A DNA stretch of 64,000 bases from CAVWDU01 sp963840725 (GTDB lineage: Bacteria; Pseudomonadota; Gammaproteobacteria; Pseudomonadales; Halieaceae). The notes beneath the pieces were generated by a model. That model did no database searches, had not been told where the DNA came from, and saw only the letters and a list, made by a program, of their open reading frames with translations. The first letter of the stretch is position 1. Each line of letters begins with the position of its first letter. Where the stretch lies: positions 620,001-684,000 of the forward strand of contig CAWIZY010000009.1 of the NCBI GenBank assembly GCA_963840725.1. Direction: 5' to 3'. Below are positions 1 through 8,541 of this stretch, piece after piece. The translations under genes and the position numbers were made by a program.

Positions 1-2049
1 GAGCGTCCCTCCCCCGTTGACGAGGCGAAGTGGGGTTTTGCCGTGGTTGAAGATTCGCTCTGGCAGGCCTTGCCAGAGTTTCTGCGCCGTCTTGACGATA
101 CCCTCGAACGCCACTGTGGTGAGCGCCTGCCACTTGATATTGCACCGGTGAGCTTTGCCTCCTGGATGGGCGGCGATCGTGATGGCAACCCGAACGTGAC
201 GGCAACCGTGACCCGTGAAGTGCTGCTGCTGAGCCGGTGGCAGGCCCTGCATCTCTACCTGGGGGACATCAACCAACTGGTGGAGGAGTTATCGATGACC
301 CGCTGCAGTGCAGAGCTGCGGCAACTGGCGGGGGAGGCGCACGAACCCTACCGCGAAGTACTGCGGGGACTGCGTCATTTATTGCGCTGCAGTCTGGAGG
401 CGCTGGAGGAACGGCTTCGGGGTGAGTTACCCGACCCAGACGCCAGACTGCTCACTGACGTTGAGCAACTTTGGGAGCCGTTAAAGGTTTGTTATCAGTC
501 ACTGCTCGCCTGTGGCATGGATATGATTGCCAACCGCTCCCTGTTGGATTTACTGCGCAGGGTGCGGTGTTTTGGCCTGCATCTGGTCAAGCACGACGTG
601 CGCCAGGAAAGTGACCGACATACGGCGGCCCTGTCCGAGATCACCCGTTATCTGGGCCTGGGGGATTACGCCGACTGGACCGAGGCGACCCGACAGAGTT
701 TCCTGCTGGCAGAACTGGCCAGCCGGCGGCCATTGCTGCCGGCTCGCTGGTTACCGTCCGCGGAGACCCGGGAGGTTCTGGACACCTGCGCAGTGGTGGC
801 AGAACAGCCTGCGGAGGCGCTGGGTGCCTATGTGATCTCCATGGCTCGGGAGGCATCGGATGTATTGGCTGTGCACCTGCTGTTGAAAGAAGCTGGCTGT
901 ACTCATCCGCTGCCGGTGGCACCGCTGTTCGAGACCCTGGACGATCTCTCCCGGGCGCGTTCCGTGATCGCTGAGTTGCTGGAGCAGAATTGGTTTCGCG
1001 GTCAGGTCAACGGTGAATTGATGGTGATGATCGGTTATTCCGACTCCGCCAAGGATGCCGGGGTGCTCTCGGCGGCCTGGGCACAATATCGCGCCCAGGA
1101 GGAGCTGTTGGCATTGTGCGGGGAATACCAGATTCGGCTGACCCTGTTCCACGGCCGTGGTGGCACTATAGGTCGCGGCGGCGCCCCGGCCCATGCAGCG
1201 CTGCTGTCCCAGCCGCCCGGATCGCTGGACAATGGTCTGCGGGTGACGGAGCAAGGAGAGATGATCCGGACCAAGTTGGGCTGGAGCTCCCTGGCAGTGA
1301 AGACACTGGCGCTTTACGCCAGTGCTATTTGCCGCGCCAACCTCATGACACCCCCCGATCCCAAGCCGGAATGGCGAGAGATGATGACGGAGCTCAGCGA
1401 GGAGTCCTGCAAGGCCTACCGGGCTGTCGTGCGCGACGAGCCTGACTTCGTCCCCTATTTTCGCTGCGCCACGCCGGAGCAGGAACTGGCCGGTTTGCCG
1501 CTCGGCTCCCGCCCGGCCCGTCGCAATACGGGCGGAGGTATTGAAAGTCTGCGGGCTATTCCCTGGATATTTGCCTGGTCACAGAACCGGTTGATGCTCC
1601 CCGCCTGGCTGGGGGCGGGCCAGGCTCTGGCTGTCGCGCTGGGTCGTGGGCAGCGAGACAGATTGCTGGCCATGGCCGAGGTGTGGCCGTTTTTCTCCAC
1701 TCGGCTGGCCATGCTGGAGATGGTCTTCGCCAAGGCAGATGGCAGTTTGTCGGCCTATTATGACGAGCGCCTGGTGCCCGATGCGCTGAAGCCCATAGGG
1801 GAGGCCTTGCGTGGCCAACTGGCCAGCGACGCGGCCACGGTACTGTCCATTGCCGGTGAGGAGCAGCTTTTGCAAGCCGAACCGTGGATCCGGGAGTCCA
1901 TTGGCTTGCGCAATATTTATACCGATCCGCTCAATGTGCTGCAGGCGGAGCTGCTGCACCGTCAACGGCAGAAGCCCCAGCCGGAGCTGGAGAGGGCGAT
2001 TATGGTCACTATCGCCGGCATAGCGGCCGGGATGCGTAACACTGGCTGA
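1..2049 (+). CDS. ppc: Phosphoenolpyruvate carboxylase, C-terminal ~680 residues (5' end outside window)
   Basis: Carboxylates phosphoenolpyruvate to oxaloacetate, the anaplerotic feed of the TCA cycle, in the cytoplasm. The frame is open from the first base, so the gene is cut by the window edge; a full enzyme is about 880 residues, so roughly the first 200 are missing. Visible signatures are SWMGGDRDGNPNVT, the MIGYSDSAKDAG active-site block, the glycine-rich FHGRGGTIGRGG loop, the GSRPARRNTGG block and the terminal AGMRNTG tail, where Gly is the usual last residue. Nothing looks degraded. No terminator with a T-run is obvious before the next gene 130 bp downstream. Family assignment is secure. 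Confidence 0.97.
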   Translation, partial: ERPSPVDEAKWGFAVVEDSLWQALPEFLRRLDDTLERHCGERLPLDIAPVSFASWMGGDRDGNPNVTATVTREVLLLSRWQALHLYLGDINQLVEELSMTRCSAELRQLAGEAHEPYREVLRGLRHLLRCSLEALEERLRGELPDPDARLLTDVEQLWEPLKVCYQSLLACGMDMIANRSLLDLLRRVRCFGLHLVKHDVRQESDRHTAALSEITRYLGLGDYADWTEATRQSFLLAELASRRPLLPARWLPSAETREVLDTCAVVAEQPAEALGAYVISMAREASDVLAVHLLLKEAGCTHPLPVAPLFETLDDLSRARSVIAELLEQNWFRGQVNGELMVMIGYSDSAKDAGVLSAAWAQYRAQEELLALCGEYQIRLTLFHGRGGTIGRGGAPAHAALLSQPPGSLDNGLRVTEQGEMIRTKLGWSSLAVKTLALYASAICRANLMTPPDPKPEWREMMTELSEESCKAYRAVVRDEPDFVPYFRCATPEQELAGLPLGSRPARRNTGGGIESLRAIPWIFAWSQNRLMLPAWLGAGQALAVALGRGQRDRLLAMAEVWPFFSTRLAMLEMVFAKADGSLSAYYDERLVPDALKPIGEALRGQLASDAATVLSIAGEEQLLQAEPWIRESIGLRNIYTDPLNVLQAELLHRQRQKPQPELERAIMVTIAGIAAGMRNTG

Positions 2050-2178
2050 GTCGGGCCCGGATATTTTTCGCACTGTCGTGCCAATCTCCGCGGATTGTAT
2101 TAGTATTCGCCCCACGTCCGGGGCCTGCAACTTTTCGTCCCGGTTCAAACAGCTTCTACACACAAGGTGTTGTGTCTC

Positions 2179-2772
2179 ATGCAAAAACTAATCACTGCCT
2201 CCCTGTTAATGTTTGTACTCGCCGCCGCCGGGCAGGTGGCACGCGCAGATGAGTTCACCGATGCGGTAGACTCGTTCCGCCGCGCCCCCGGTGCGGCCGA
2301 GTACTTCCCGTCCGCTTACGGATACGCGATTTTCCCCACCATCGGCAAGGGCGGGATTTTCTACGTAGGTGGCGCCTATGGCACTGGTCGTGTGTATGCC
2401 CTGGGCCAGTACGTTGGTGATACCAGCGTGACTCAACTGACGGTTGGTTTTCAACTGGGCGGGCAAGCCTACAGCCAGATCGTGTTTTTCCAGGACCAGC
2501 GCGCGCTGGAAGAATTCACCAGTGGCAACTTTGAATTCGGTGCCCAGGCCAGCGCGGTCGCTCTGACTGCCGGTGTGTCCGCCGAGGCCAATACGGGCGG
2601 CGGTGTGGGTGCGGGCGCCAGTGGTGGTCGCAACGACGCAGTGACCACGCATGGCGGCTATCGCAAGGGCATGGCTATATTCACTATCGCGCGTGGCGGG
2701 CTGATGTACGAGGCCACTGTTGGTGGCCAGAAGTTCACCTACGCGCCCGCAGCAGCCGTCAGTACGTACTGA
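2179..2772 (+). CDS. Periplasmic YSC84/SYLF-domain protein
   Basis: 197 residues. A signal peptide (about 1-23, ending ARA) is followed by a single YSC84/SYLF domain, known in eukaryotes for lipid/actin binding and of unknown role in bacteria. Typical blocks are YAIFPTIGKGGI, GGAYGTGRVY, QLGGQAYSQIVFF and the glycine-rich ANTGGGVGAGASGG segment. I chose the ATG at 2179 (MQKL...) over an in-frame GTG at 2167 because an AAGG Shine-Dalgarno at 2164-2167 sits about 11 bases upstream and the signal peptide starts there. Its 3' end overlaps the convergent lutC by 34 bp. The function is not known; I infer only an exported or envelope protein. Confidence 0.85.
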   Translation: MQKLITASLLMFVLAAAGQVARADEFTDAVDSFRRAPGAAEYFPSAYGYAIFPTIGKGGIFYVGGAYGTGRVYALGQYVGDTSVTQLTVGFQLGGQAYSQIVFFQDQRALEEFTSGNFEFGAQASAVALTAGVSAEANTGGGVGAGASGGRNDAVTTHGGYRKGMAIFTIARGGLMYEATVGGQKFTYAPAAAVSTY

Positions 2773-3455
2773 AGCGTCTGTTCGGCACCCGCGCCAACCA
2801 GGATGACATGCCAGGCGCGGGGGCCGTGGGCACCCTTTACCAACTGTAACTCCACGTCGGCGGTACTCGATGGCCCTGAAATCATGTGGATTCCCCTTGG
2901 TGGCCCCAGTCGCTCCATGTCCGTGTCTATTCTGTCGCAGGCCTGTTCCAGCGTAGTAACCAGGTCGGCCTGGTCCACCAGTACCAGGTGTGCCTCGGGC
3001 AGCAGTTTGTTGTTCGCGGGGTCCTCGCGACCGCTGTAGAGTATGATCGATCCTGTTTCTGCGATGGCCAGTCGCGCATAACTCAATGCTGCGGCATCGC
3101 CGTCCTCTGCAGCGCCAAAACGCGGTAGCAGACGCGCGTCGCGCCAGGGCAGGGCGGCGAGGCGAGGGTCGGCTCCGGCGACCAGCCGCTGGGTGCGAAA
3201 GTGCTCCCGCAGATAACGGGCGACCGCCATCACCGCGGCAGTTTTGTCTGTGGCCGCATCGATACTGCCCTGATTGTTTAATACATTGAGCAAAAACGAC
3301 TGTGCCGGCCCGGTGCCGGGCAAGCGCGCGCTGGGTGCCTCGCCCAATGCGGTCAGCTCGCGGCTGCGCTGTGCATCATTATCCGGACTATCCGGGGGTT
3401 CGCTATTGGCCTGCCGGATTCGGGCCAGTATTTCAGCGCGTCCGTGTTCGCTCAC
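2739..3455 (-). CDS. lutC: Lactate utilisation protein C (LUD domain)
   Basis: 238 residues of the LUD family. It is the third subunit of the LutABC iron-sulfur complex that oxidises L-lactate to pyruvate in the cytoplasm. The LUD core shows ARLAIAETGSII, where a lactate-utilisation protein normally has A-x-T-G-S/T, followed by a C-terminal IHMISGPSSTADVE block typical of the family. The start is GTG at 3455, overlapping the lutB stop in a GTGA arrangement (4 bp), so translation is probably coupled. The open frame continues upstream to 4187, but that part is a shadow of lutB. The gene ends inside the convergent YSC84 gene. Confidence 0.9.
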   Translation of the reverse strand: MSEHGRAEILARIRQANSEPPDSPDNDAQRSRELTALGEAPSARLPGTGPAQSFLLNVLNNQGSIDAATDKTAAVMAVARYLREHFRTQRLVAGADPRLAALPWRDARLLPRFGAAEDGDAAALSYARLAIAETGSIILYSGREDPANNKLLPEAHLVLVDQADLVTTLEQACDRIDTDMERLGPPRGIHMISGPSSTADVELQLVKGAHGPRAWHVILVGAGAEQTLQYVLTAAAGA

Positions 3456-4879
3456 CGATACTCCTGCCGTTTGCTGTACTGTTGCATAAAGGTGGACTCT
3501 TGGGGTGCCGGAAAGTCCCGGTACTGCGTCCATCCCGCAGCCAGGGGCAGAGTTTTCAAGGCGCCTGCTGAGCGCCCCAGTCGGTACAAGACAGGGATCA
3601 ACCAGCCAGTCAGGCGCCGGTATAGCCAGGGATGACGGGCCAGTGCCCCATGCACTCGGATGCCCAACCGCCAGCGACCGGAAGAGAGTTTGCGGGTGGT
3701 TTCTTCGTGGCGGAGCTCGCGCAGCAGATCCGGTAGCGGAATAACCGCGGGGCAGACCTCCTCGCAACGGCCACAGGTGGTGCAGGCATTGGGAAGAGCC
3801 GCGCTGTCTTCCAGCGAGGTAAGCAGCGGCGTCAGCACCGAACCCATCGGGCCCTGGTAGACCGATCCGTAGCTGTGGCCGCCGACCCCGATATAGATGG
3901 GGCAGTGGTTGAGGCAGGCACCGCAACGTATGCATTGCAGCATCTCCCGGTAGCTGCTGGCGAGGATGTCTGTGCGCCGGTTGTCCAGCAGTACCAGATG
4001 CGTTTCCACAGGTCCATCGCTGTCCTCCACACGTCGTGGGCCAGAATAGAAGCTGGTGTAGCTGGTGATCGGTTGGCCGGTGGCTGAGCGCACCAACAGT
4101 CGCAGCATGGCCATGGCGTCCCGGGTCCGGGGCAGGATGCGGTCCACGCTGGTGCAGATGATCAATACCTTTGGCAGATTGGCGCAAAGATCCCCATTGC
4201 CCTCGTTAGTGACCAGCATGCTATAGCCATTTTCCGCGATTAGCGCGTTGGCCCCAATGATGCCCACATCGGCAGCCAGGAACTGTTTTCGCAGTACCTG
4301 CCGCGCTTCTGCGACGACGGATTCGACGCTGTCGAGGTCACGCTGTCCCAGATCGTGCTTGTCCAGGAACAGTTCGCGAATCTCCGCAAAGTTCTTGTGC
4401 AGGGCGGGCCCGACGATGTGACTTGGCGTCTCTCCGGCCTGCTGGATAATGTACTCCCCCAGATCGGTCTCCAACACCTGCAGCCCGGCGCGCAGAAGGT
4501 GTTGGTTGAGGCCGGTCTCCTCGGTGATCATCGACTTGCCCTTGGCTATCTTGCGAGCGTGATGCCGCTGGCAGATGCCCAGGACCAGGTTGTTAAGTTG
4601 CTCACCATCCGCGGCGAAATGCACCGTATTGCCATTGGCTACGGCCGCCTGCTCGAAAGTCTCAAGATAATGGCCAAGGTTATCCAGACTGTGTTGACGG
4701 ACCGCTTTGACATGCTGGCGCAGGGCGTCGTAGTCGTCGGGCGTAGCGCCGAACTCGTCTACTGCCGCTTGTCTGGCCAGTGGCGACCATTTGCCAATCT
4801 GCCTGCGACGGGCCACTTTGTCCTGCGCTGCCAACGCTTCCCCTGCGTTGTGCAAGAACTGCCGTGTATCGGTGGTCAT
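3452..4879 (-). CDS. lutB: Lactate utilisation protein B, 4Fe-4S protein
   Basis: 475 residues. An N-terminal LUD-like domain (about 60-300) is followed by a ferredoxin-type domain with two 4Fe-4S motifs: Cys316/319/322/326 (CIRCGACLNHCP) and Cys366/369/372/376 (CTTCGRCEEVCP). LutB carries electrons in the LutABC lactate oxidase. The TNEGNGDL stretch near 225 and the GPRRVEDSDGP segment are characteristic. The ATG at 4879 overlaps the lutA stop by 4 bp (ATGA), giving a tightly coupled lutA-lutB-lutC operon. Length matches the family, and no frameshift is seen. Confidence 0.95.
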   Translation of the reverse strand: MTTDTRQFLHNAGEALAAQDKVARRRQIGKWSPLARQAAVDEFGATPDDYDALRQHVKAVRQHSLDNLGHYLETFEQAAVANGNTVHFAADGEQLNNLVLGICQRHHARKIAKGKSMITEETGLNQHLLRAGLQVLETDLGEYIIQQAGETPSHIVGPALHKNFAEIRELFLDKHDLGQRDLDSVESVVAEARQVLRKQFLAADVGIIGANALIAENGYSMLVTNEGNGDLCANLPKVLIICTSVDRILPRTRDAMAMLRLLVRSATGQPITSYTSFYSGPRRVEDSDGPVETHLVLLDNRRTDILASSYREMLQCIRCGACLNHCPIYIGVGGHSYGSVYQGPMGSVLTPLLTSLEDSAALPNACTTCGRCEEVCPAVIPLPDLLRELRHEETTRKLSSGRWRLGIRVHGALARHPWLYRRLTGWLIPVLYRLGRSAGALKTLPLAAGWTQYRDFPAPQESTFMQQYSKRQEYR

Positions 4880-5682
4880 CGCTTATGGCTCCGGCGCTCA
4901 CCTTCACCGATCGCGGGCCCCTCGATGTCTCCCGTCAGCAATTCCGCAACGTGTCGCACCTCGATCTTACTGCCCAGCCGGTGGGCACGCCCGGCGATAT
5001 TCATCAGGCAACCCAGGTCGCCTCCGGTAAGCATTGTTGCGCCAGTGGCCAAAGCACTGTCGAGTTTGTCGGATACCATCTGATTGGAAATTGCTGGCAT
5101 TTTGGCACAGAAAGTCCCGCCAAAACCGCAGCAGACCTCGGTCTGCTCCAGCTCCGTCACTTCCAATTCGCACAGTTCCCGCAGGAGTGCACGCGGTTGC
5201 TCTTTAACACCCAGCTCGCGCAGTCCGGCACAACTGTCGTGGTAGGTCACTGTTGGCAATTGCAGTGGAGCACGCTTGCCGCGGCGAAGTTTCACGACGT
5301 CATTGAGAAAACTGGTCAGCTCGTAGGTGCGGGCGGCGAGATCGAGCGCGCGCTCCCGCCAGTCCCCCTCAAGCAGCTTGGGGTAGTGATGACGGATCAT
5401 GCCAGCGCAGGAGCCCGAGGGTGCCACCACATATTCGGCGTTCTCGAAGGTCTTGATGACCTGCTTTGCCAGAGGCACCGACACCGCATAGTCACCGGTG
5501 TTGTAAGCCGGCTGCCCGCAGCAGGTCTGTTGCTGAGGCACCACCACCTCGCAGCCGGCGCTCTCCAGCAAATGAATGCTGTTGAAGGCCACTGAAGGCC
5601 GAAACAGGTCTGCCAGACAGGTGACAAATAAAGCAACCTGGGGCTGGATAGACAGGGATGCGGCCTCGCTTGGTGCAGCCAT
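4876..5682 (-). CDS. lutA: Lactate utilisation protein A, CCG-domain Fe-S protein
   Basis: 268 residues with the two cysteine-rich CCG domains of the LutA/GlpC/HdrB group: QTCCGQPAYN in the first half, and VTYHDSC followed by VCCGFGG in the second. LutA is the putative catalytic or cluster-binding subunit of the non-flavin L-lactate dehydrogenase complex. It is first in the operon; the 138 bp between it and the next minus-strand gene must hold the operon promoter if the operon is not a read-through transcript. No lactate permease (lldP) or LutR-type regulator is next to it. The start is ATG at 5682; an upstream Shine-Dalgarno is weak. Confidence 0.94.
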   Translation of the reverse strand: MAAPSEAASLSIQPQVALFVTCLADLFRPSVAFNSIHLLESAGCEVVVPQQQTCCGQPAYNTGDYAVSVPLAKQVIKTFENAEYVVAPSGSCAGMIRHHYPKLLEGDWRERALDLAARTYELTSFLNDVVKLRRGKRAPLQLPTVTYHDSCAGLRELGVKEQPRALLRELCELEVTELEQTEVCCGFGGTFCAKMPAISNQMVSDKLDSALATGATMLTGGDLGCLMNIAGRAHRLGSKIEVRHVAELLTGDIEGPAIGEGERRSHKR

Positions 5683-5820
5683 AAGCAGTATCAGTTACCG
5701 ACAGAAGTTAGGAACAGGAAAACCGGAGCTAGAGTATAGCGAACTCAGGGTGTTGATGTCCCCGCGGGTGATTATTTGGCTCGCGCAGGGTTTGGCGTAT
5801 TGCCATGATTCAGGGGTGCC

Positions 5821-8364
5821 CTAGAACAGTAGCACCAGTGCCGCAAGGCCACCGCTGATCAGAATGGTCAGGCCCGCGCCCGCCAACGGGTGCAGATTCT
5901 GTAGCAGACGAACCCATAGAGTGGAGCGGCTGATGCGCACGCCGGCGCGGGCAATGGGCGCTACCTCTTTGCGGAGTTGAGCATCCTCGAACCACGGTAG
6001 CCATTTATTGCCGGTAAAGACCACGACATCGTCCATCAGCACGAAAGGCATGCGGTACTGGACTCGTTTGCCATGGCCGAGGTGGTAGGTGTCCCGGTGG
6101 TCTACCAGCAGCAGTTTGTCACCAATCACGCCAATGTGGCCCGGATGGCTGCGCGAGAGCAGATATAACGCCAGGCCGAACCCGCAAAGAACCAGGAGGA
6201 GTGCGCAGAACTGTGGGACCGTTATCTCGGCCGATATTGCAGCGACAGTCAGCACCCCGGACACGGCAACAAAAAGCAGCCAGACCGACTGCAGGCGTTG
6301 CTTGCGGGCGGAGCTGGGGCGAACCCAGCGCACCAGGGCTGCGAGCTTGTCTACCGGTTCCGCGCCATGGCTGTCGGCGGCGCTGTAGACCAGGCTGCGA
6401 TAACGATTGAAGTGGCCCCACAACAGGGTGAGGGCGACCAGGCAGCACAGGCCGATGAGCCCGAATTTCCAGCCGAGGGCGCTTAGCTCGGCAGTTTTCT
6501 GCGCTTCCACCTGCAGTGCAGTCAGTAGATCTGAGGTCATAGGAACTTCCACCTGGCCTGCGTCACCGAAGCGCTGCAGCTCGGTTTGTTGCTTGTCCCG
6601 GACCAGTACCTTGCTGCCCCAGGCGATCAATTGTCTGGGGCGAGAACCGCGGGCCAGGGGCAGTTCTTGCAAAAACTTCCAATGGGTATCGAACTGGTAC
6701 AGACCGGTGGACCCGGTCTCGGGGTTGTAGAGCAGCACCCACCAGCGCTCACTGGACCAGACAAAGTCCGCTACTCGCGACTGGCCCTGCTCCGATGCCC
6801 GGGCTGGCATCAGCAGGATTTCGTCCAATTGCTGCCCCAGCGCATGGGCCTCAAGCCGGAACACACTGATCGCAGGCCCCGAGGCGCTGTTCATCAATAA
6901 CAGTCCATCCTGCATGCGTAATGCCGGTTGCTGTGGCATGTCGATGACGACCCAGGCCAGTGGAATTCCGTTGGCGTCAAGGAACTGCAGACGCCCCGAG
7001 CCCGGGTCCGCGACGTAGAGTTCCCCCGTGCGCGGGTGCCTGTTCAGGGTCAGCCCGGGATGATCAGTAATAGCGGCGTCATTTGCCGGGTCAAACGCAG
7101 CGTCCAGGCCTGCCTGAGACTTATCATCGGACCCCGTCCTGTTGTCCTGGTCGGGACCGGTACGGGGGCTAGCTTCGCTTGCTGCCAGAGGCTGGCACTG
7201 GTTCTGGGTCAGATCACAGCGCAATAGCTGAGCGCGGGAGCCCGGGTGCGCCATTTCGGTTCCCGCGGTACCGCGCAGCAACAGCGTGTTGTCGCTGGTG
7301 AAAAGCAAGGGCGGGGAGAGCGAGCCTAGCGCGAGGGTCGCGGGCTCCAGAATCCGCTCGCCGACGCCGGAACGATCGTGCAGGAATAAACGCTCGCCCG
7401 CAGACAGGATCAGGTCTCCGCGCGGATTGACAGCGGCATAGTCTACACCGCGGATGACCGACGGCTGCGGTTGCCAGACGCGAAAAGTGGCCAGCCCGGC
7501 CAGCAGCACAGCGCCCGCCAGCGCAACGCCGAAACTGCCTCTGGCGAGCGCTTGGGCACGCTGTCCGCGGGTTTTGATCCTGGGGGTACTGCGAAACGGT
7601 CGCAAGGCAAATACATTGGGCGGGTCGGAGGGGTTGCGGCGGCCTTGCTGGCGCTGGGCGGCCTTTGCCGCTGACTCGGGCGCCGCTCTATTGGCCAGCC
7701 GAGGCGTTACTGATTCCGTTAGCCGTTCCGCCGCTCGCTGTCGCACCCGCTCCTGTACAGCCCAGAACTGAGCGGCTTCTTCCTCCTGGCGTCGTTTCAG
7801 TTCGCGCTGAGCTGTCACCTGGGTCGCGTCGCGCCCGGCCAGCCGTTTTCTTGCCTTGGCGACTGCGGCGTGGGCGGCTTTGTCGCCGCGCAGTTTGGCC
7901 TGGCGCTCGCGCTCAGCCAGAACCCGCCTGGCACGCTCCCGCAAAGCCTGCTCGGCCTCCACGGTGGCCTGTTTGCGCGCTGCATTAGCAGGCTTTTGGT
8001 TCGACTTTGGGTTGGACCTTGGGGCCGGTTTGATCTGCTCGGCGTTGGTACTGCCGCTAGCAGGCGAAGCGACTTTGCTGACCGGCTTTGGTGGTGCCGG
8101 GCTGACGCCCGGGTCATTGGCGGGGTGACCGGCCGGGGCCTTAACCAACTCGGTTGCGACGCCTATACTACGTGTTTTCAGGAAGTATTCGGCGGCTGTT
8201 TGGCGATTGAGATTACGTCGCAACACGATGGTGTCGCCCGAGAAAAACTGTTCGATGCGTCCCGGGTCTGCAATGGCGAACAAGCGCGCGAAGTTGGCCT
8301 TGACCTCGTCGGCCTCATGGCCGTCGAGAATCTCGCCGCTAAACGTGAGGTTAAACTTATTCAC
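5821..8364 (-). CDS. Uncharacterised 847-residue membrane protein with propeller-like periplasmic region
   Basis: Not recognised as a named family. Domains seen: a small N-terminal globular domain (1-75, starting FNLTFSGEIL), of a kind I recall at the N terminus of various gammaproteobacterial membrane proteins; a low-complexity Pro/Lys then Ala/Arg/Glu-rich stretch (80-250) with likely coiled coil around 130-215; a transmembrane helix (277-296); an extracytoplasmic region (300-630) with repeated strand-like units such as GELYVADPGSGRLQFLDANG that suggest an NHL/beta-propeller fold; then helices near 633-650, 692-711, 718-736 and 827-847. I infer a membrane-anchored sensor or scaffold. It lies between lutA and a peptide transporter, both on the same strand, without overlap. 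No catalytic motif is visible. Confidence 0.7.
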   Translation of the reverse strand: MNKFNLTFSGEILDGHEADEVKANFARLFAIADPGRIEQFFSGDTIVLRRNLNRQTAAEYFLKTRSIGVATELVKAPAGHPANDPGVSPAPPKPVSKVASPASGSTNAEQIKPAPRSNPKSNQKPANAARKQATVEAEQALRERARRVLAERERQAKLRGDKAAHAAVAKARKRLAGRDATQVTAQRELKRRQEEEAAQFWAVQERVRQRAAERLTESVTPRLANRAAPESAAKAAQRQQGRRNPSDPPNVFALRPFRSTPRIKTRGQRAQALARGSFGVALAGAVLLAGLATFRVWQPQPSVIRGVDYAAVNPRGDLILSAGERLFLHDRSGVGERILEPATLALGSLSPPLLFTSDNTLLLRGTAGTEMAHPGSRAQLLRCDLTQNQCQPLAASEASPRTGPDQDNRTGSDDKSQAGLDAAFDPANDAAITDHPGLTLNRHPRTGELYVADPGSGRLQFLDANGIPLAWVVIDMPQQPALRMQDGLLLMNSASGPAISVFRLEAHALGQQLDEILLMPARASEQGQSRVADFVWSSERWWVLLYNPETGSTGLYQFDTHWKFLQELPLARGSRPRQLIAWGSKVLVRDKQQTELQRFGDAGQVEVPMTSDLLTALQVEAQKTAELSALGWKFGLIGLCCLVALTLLWGHFNRYRSLVYSAADSHGAEPVDKLAALVRWVRPSSARKQRLQSVWLLFVAVSGVLTVAAISAEITVPQFCALLLVLCGFGLALYLLSRSHPGHIGVIGDKLLLVDHRDTYHLGHGKRVQYRMPFVLMDDVVVFTGNKWLPWFEDAQLRKEVAPIARAGVRISRSTLWVRLLQNLHPLAGAGLTILISGGLAALVLLF

Positions 8365-8488
8365 CTCGCGCTCTTTTCACCCCGCTGGTTTCGTTGTTAT
8401 AGCTCCGAGGAAAAGGTACGTGTTTTCGTGGCCGGATGCCACTTGGTACTGCCCTAAAGTCCAATTATTCCCCGGCCGCAATAAACAA

Positions 8489-8519
8489 TCAGGCGCCGCC
8501 CCCGGGGGGCCGGCGCTGC
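8489..8519 (-). terminator. GC-rich hairpin downstream of the peptide transporter
   Basis: On the minus strand, just after the transporter stop at 8542, a long GC-rich inverted repeat (arms about 8491-8503 and 8504-8517, with one bulge) is followed by a T-rich TGATTGTTTATT stretch. This looks like a Rho-independent terminator ending the transporter transcript before the 847-residue gene. Confidence 0.6.
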
Positions 8520-8541
8520 TTGACTTATAGGCGACTGAGGA

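Noticed and set aside
3456..4187. N-terminal extension of the lutC frame giving an apparent 482-residue protein
   Set aside because: It lies entirely inside lutB in another frame; the translation is Pro/Arg/Gly-rich without domain similarity, and lutC has its own GTG overlapping the lutB stop.
8365..8541. Extra small gene between the transporter and the 847-residue gene
   Set aside because: Only a terminator-like hairpin and upstream sequence are visible; frames there are short and lack a start with Shine-Dalgarno.
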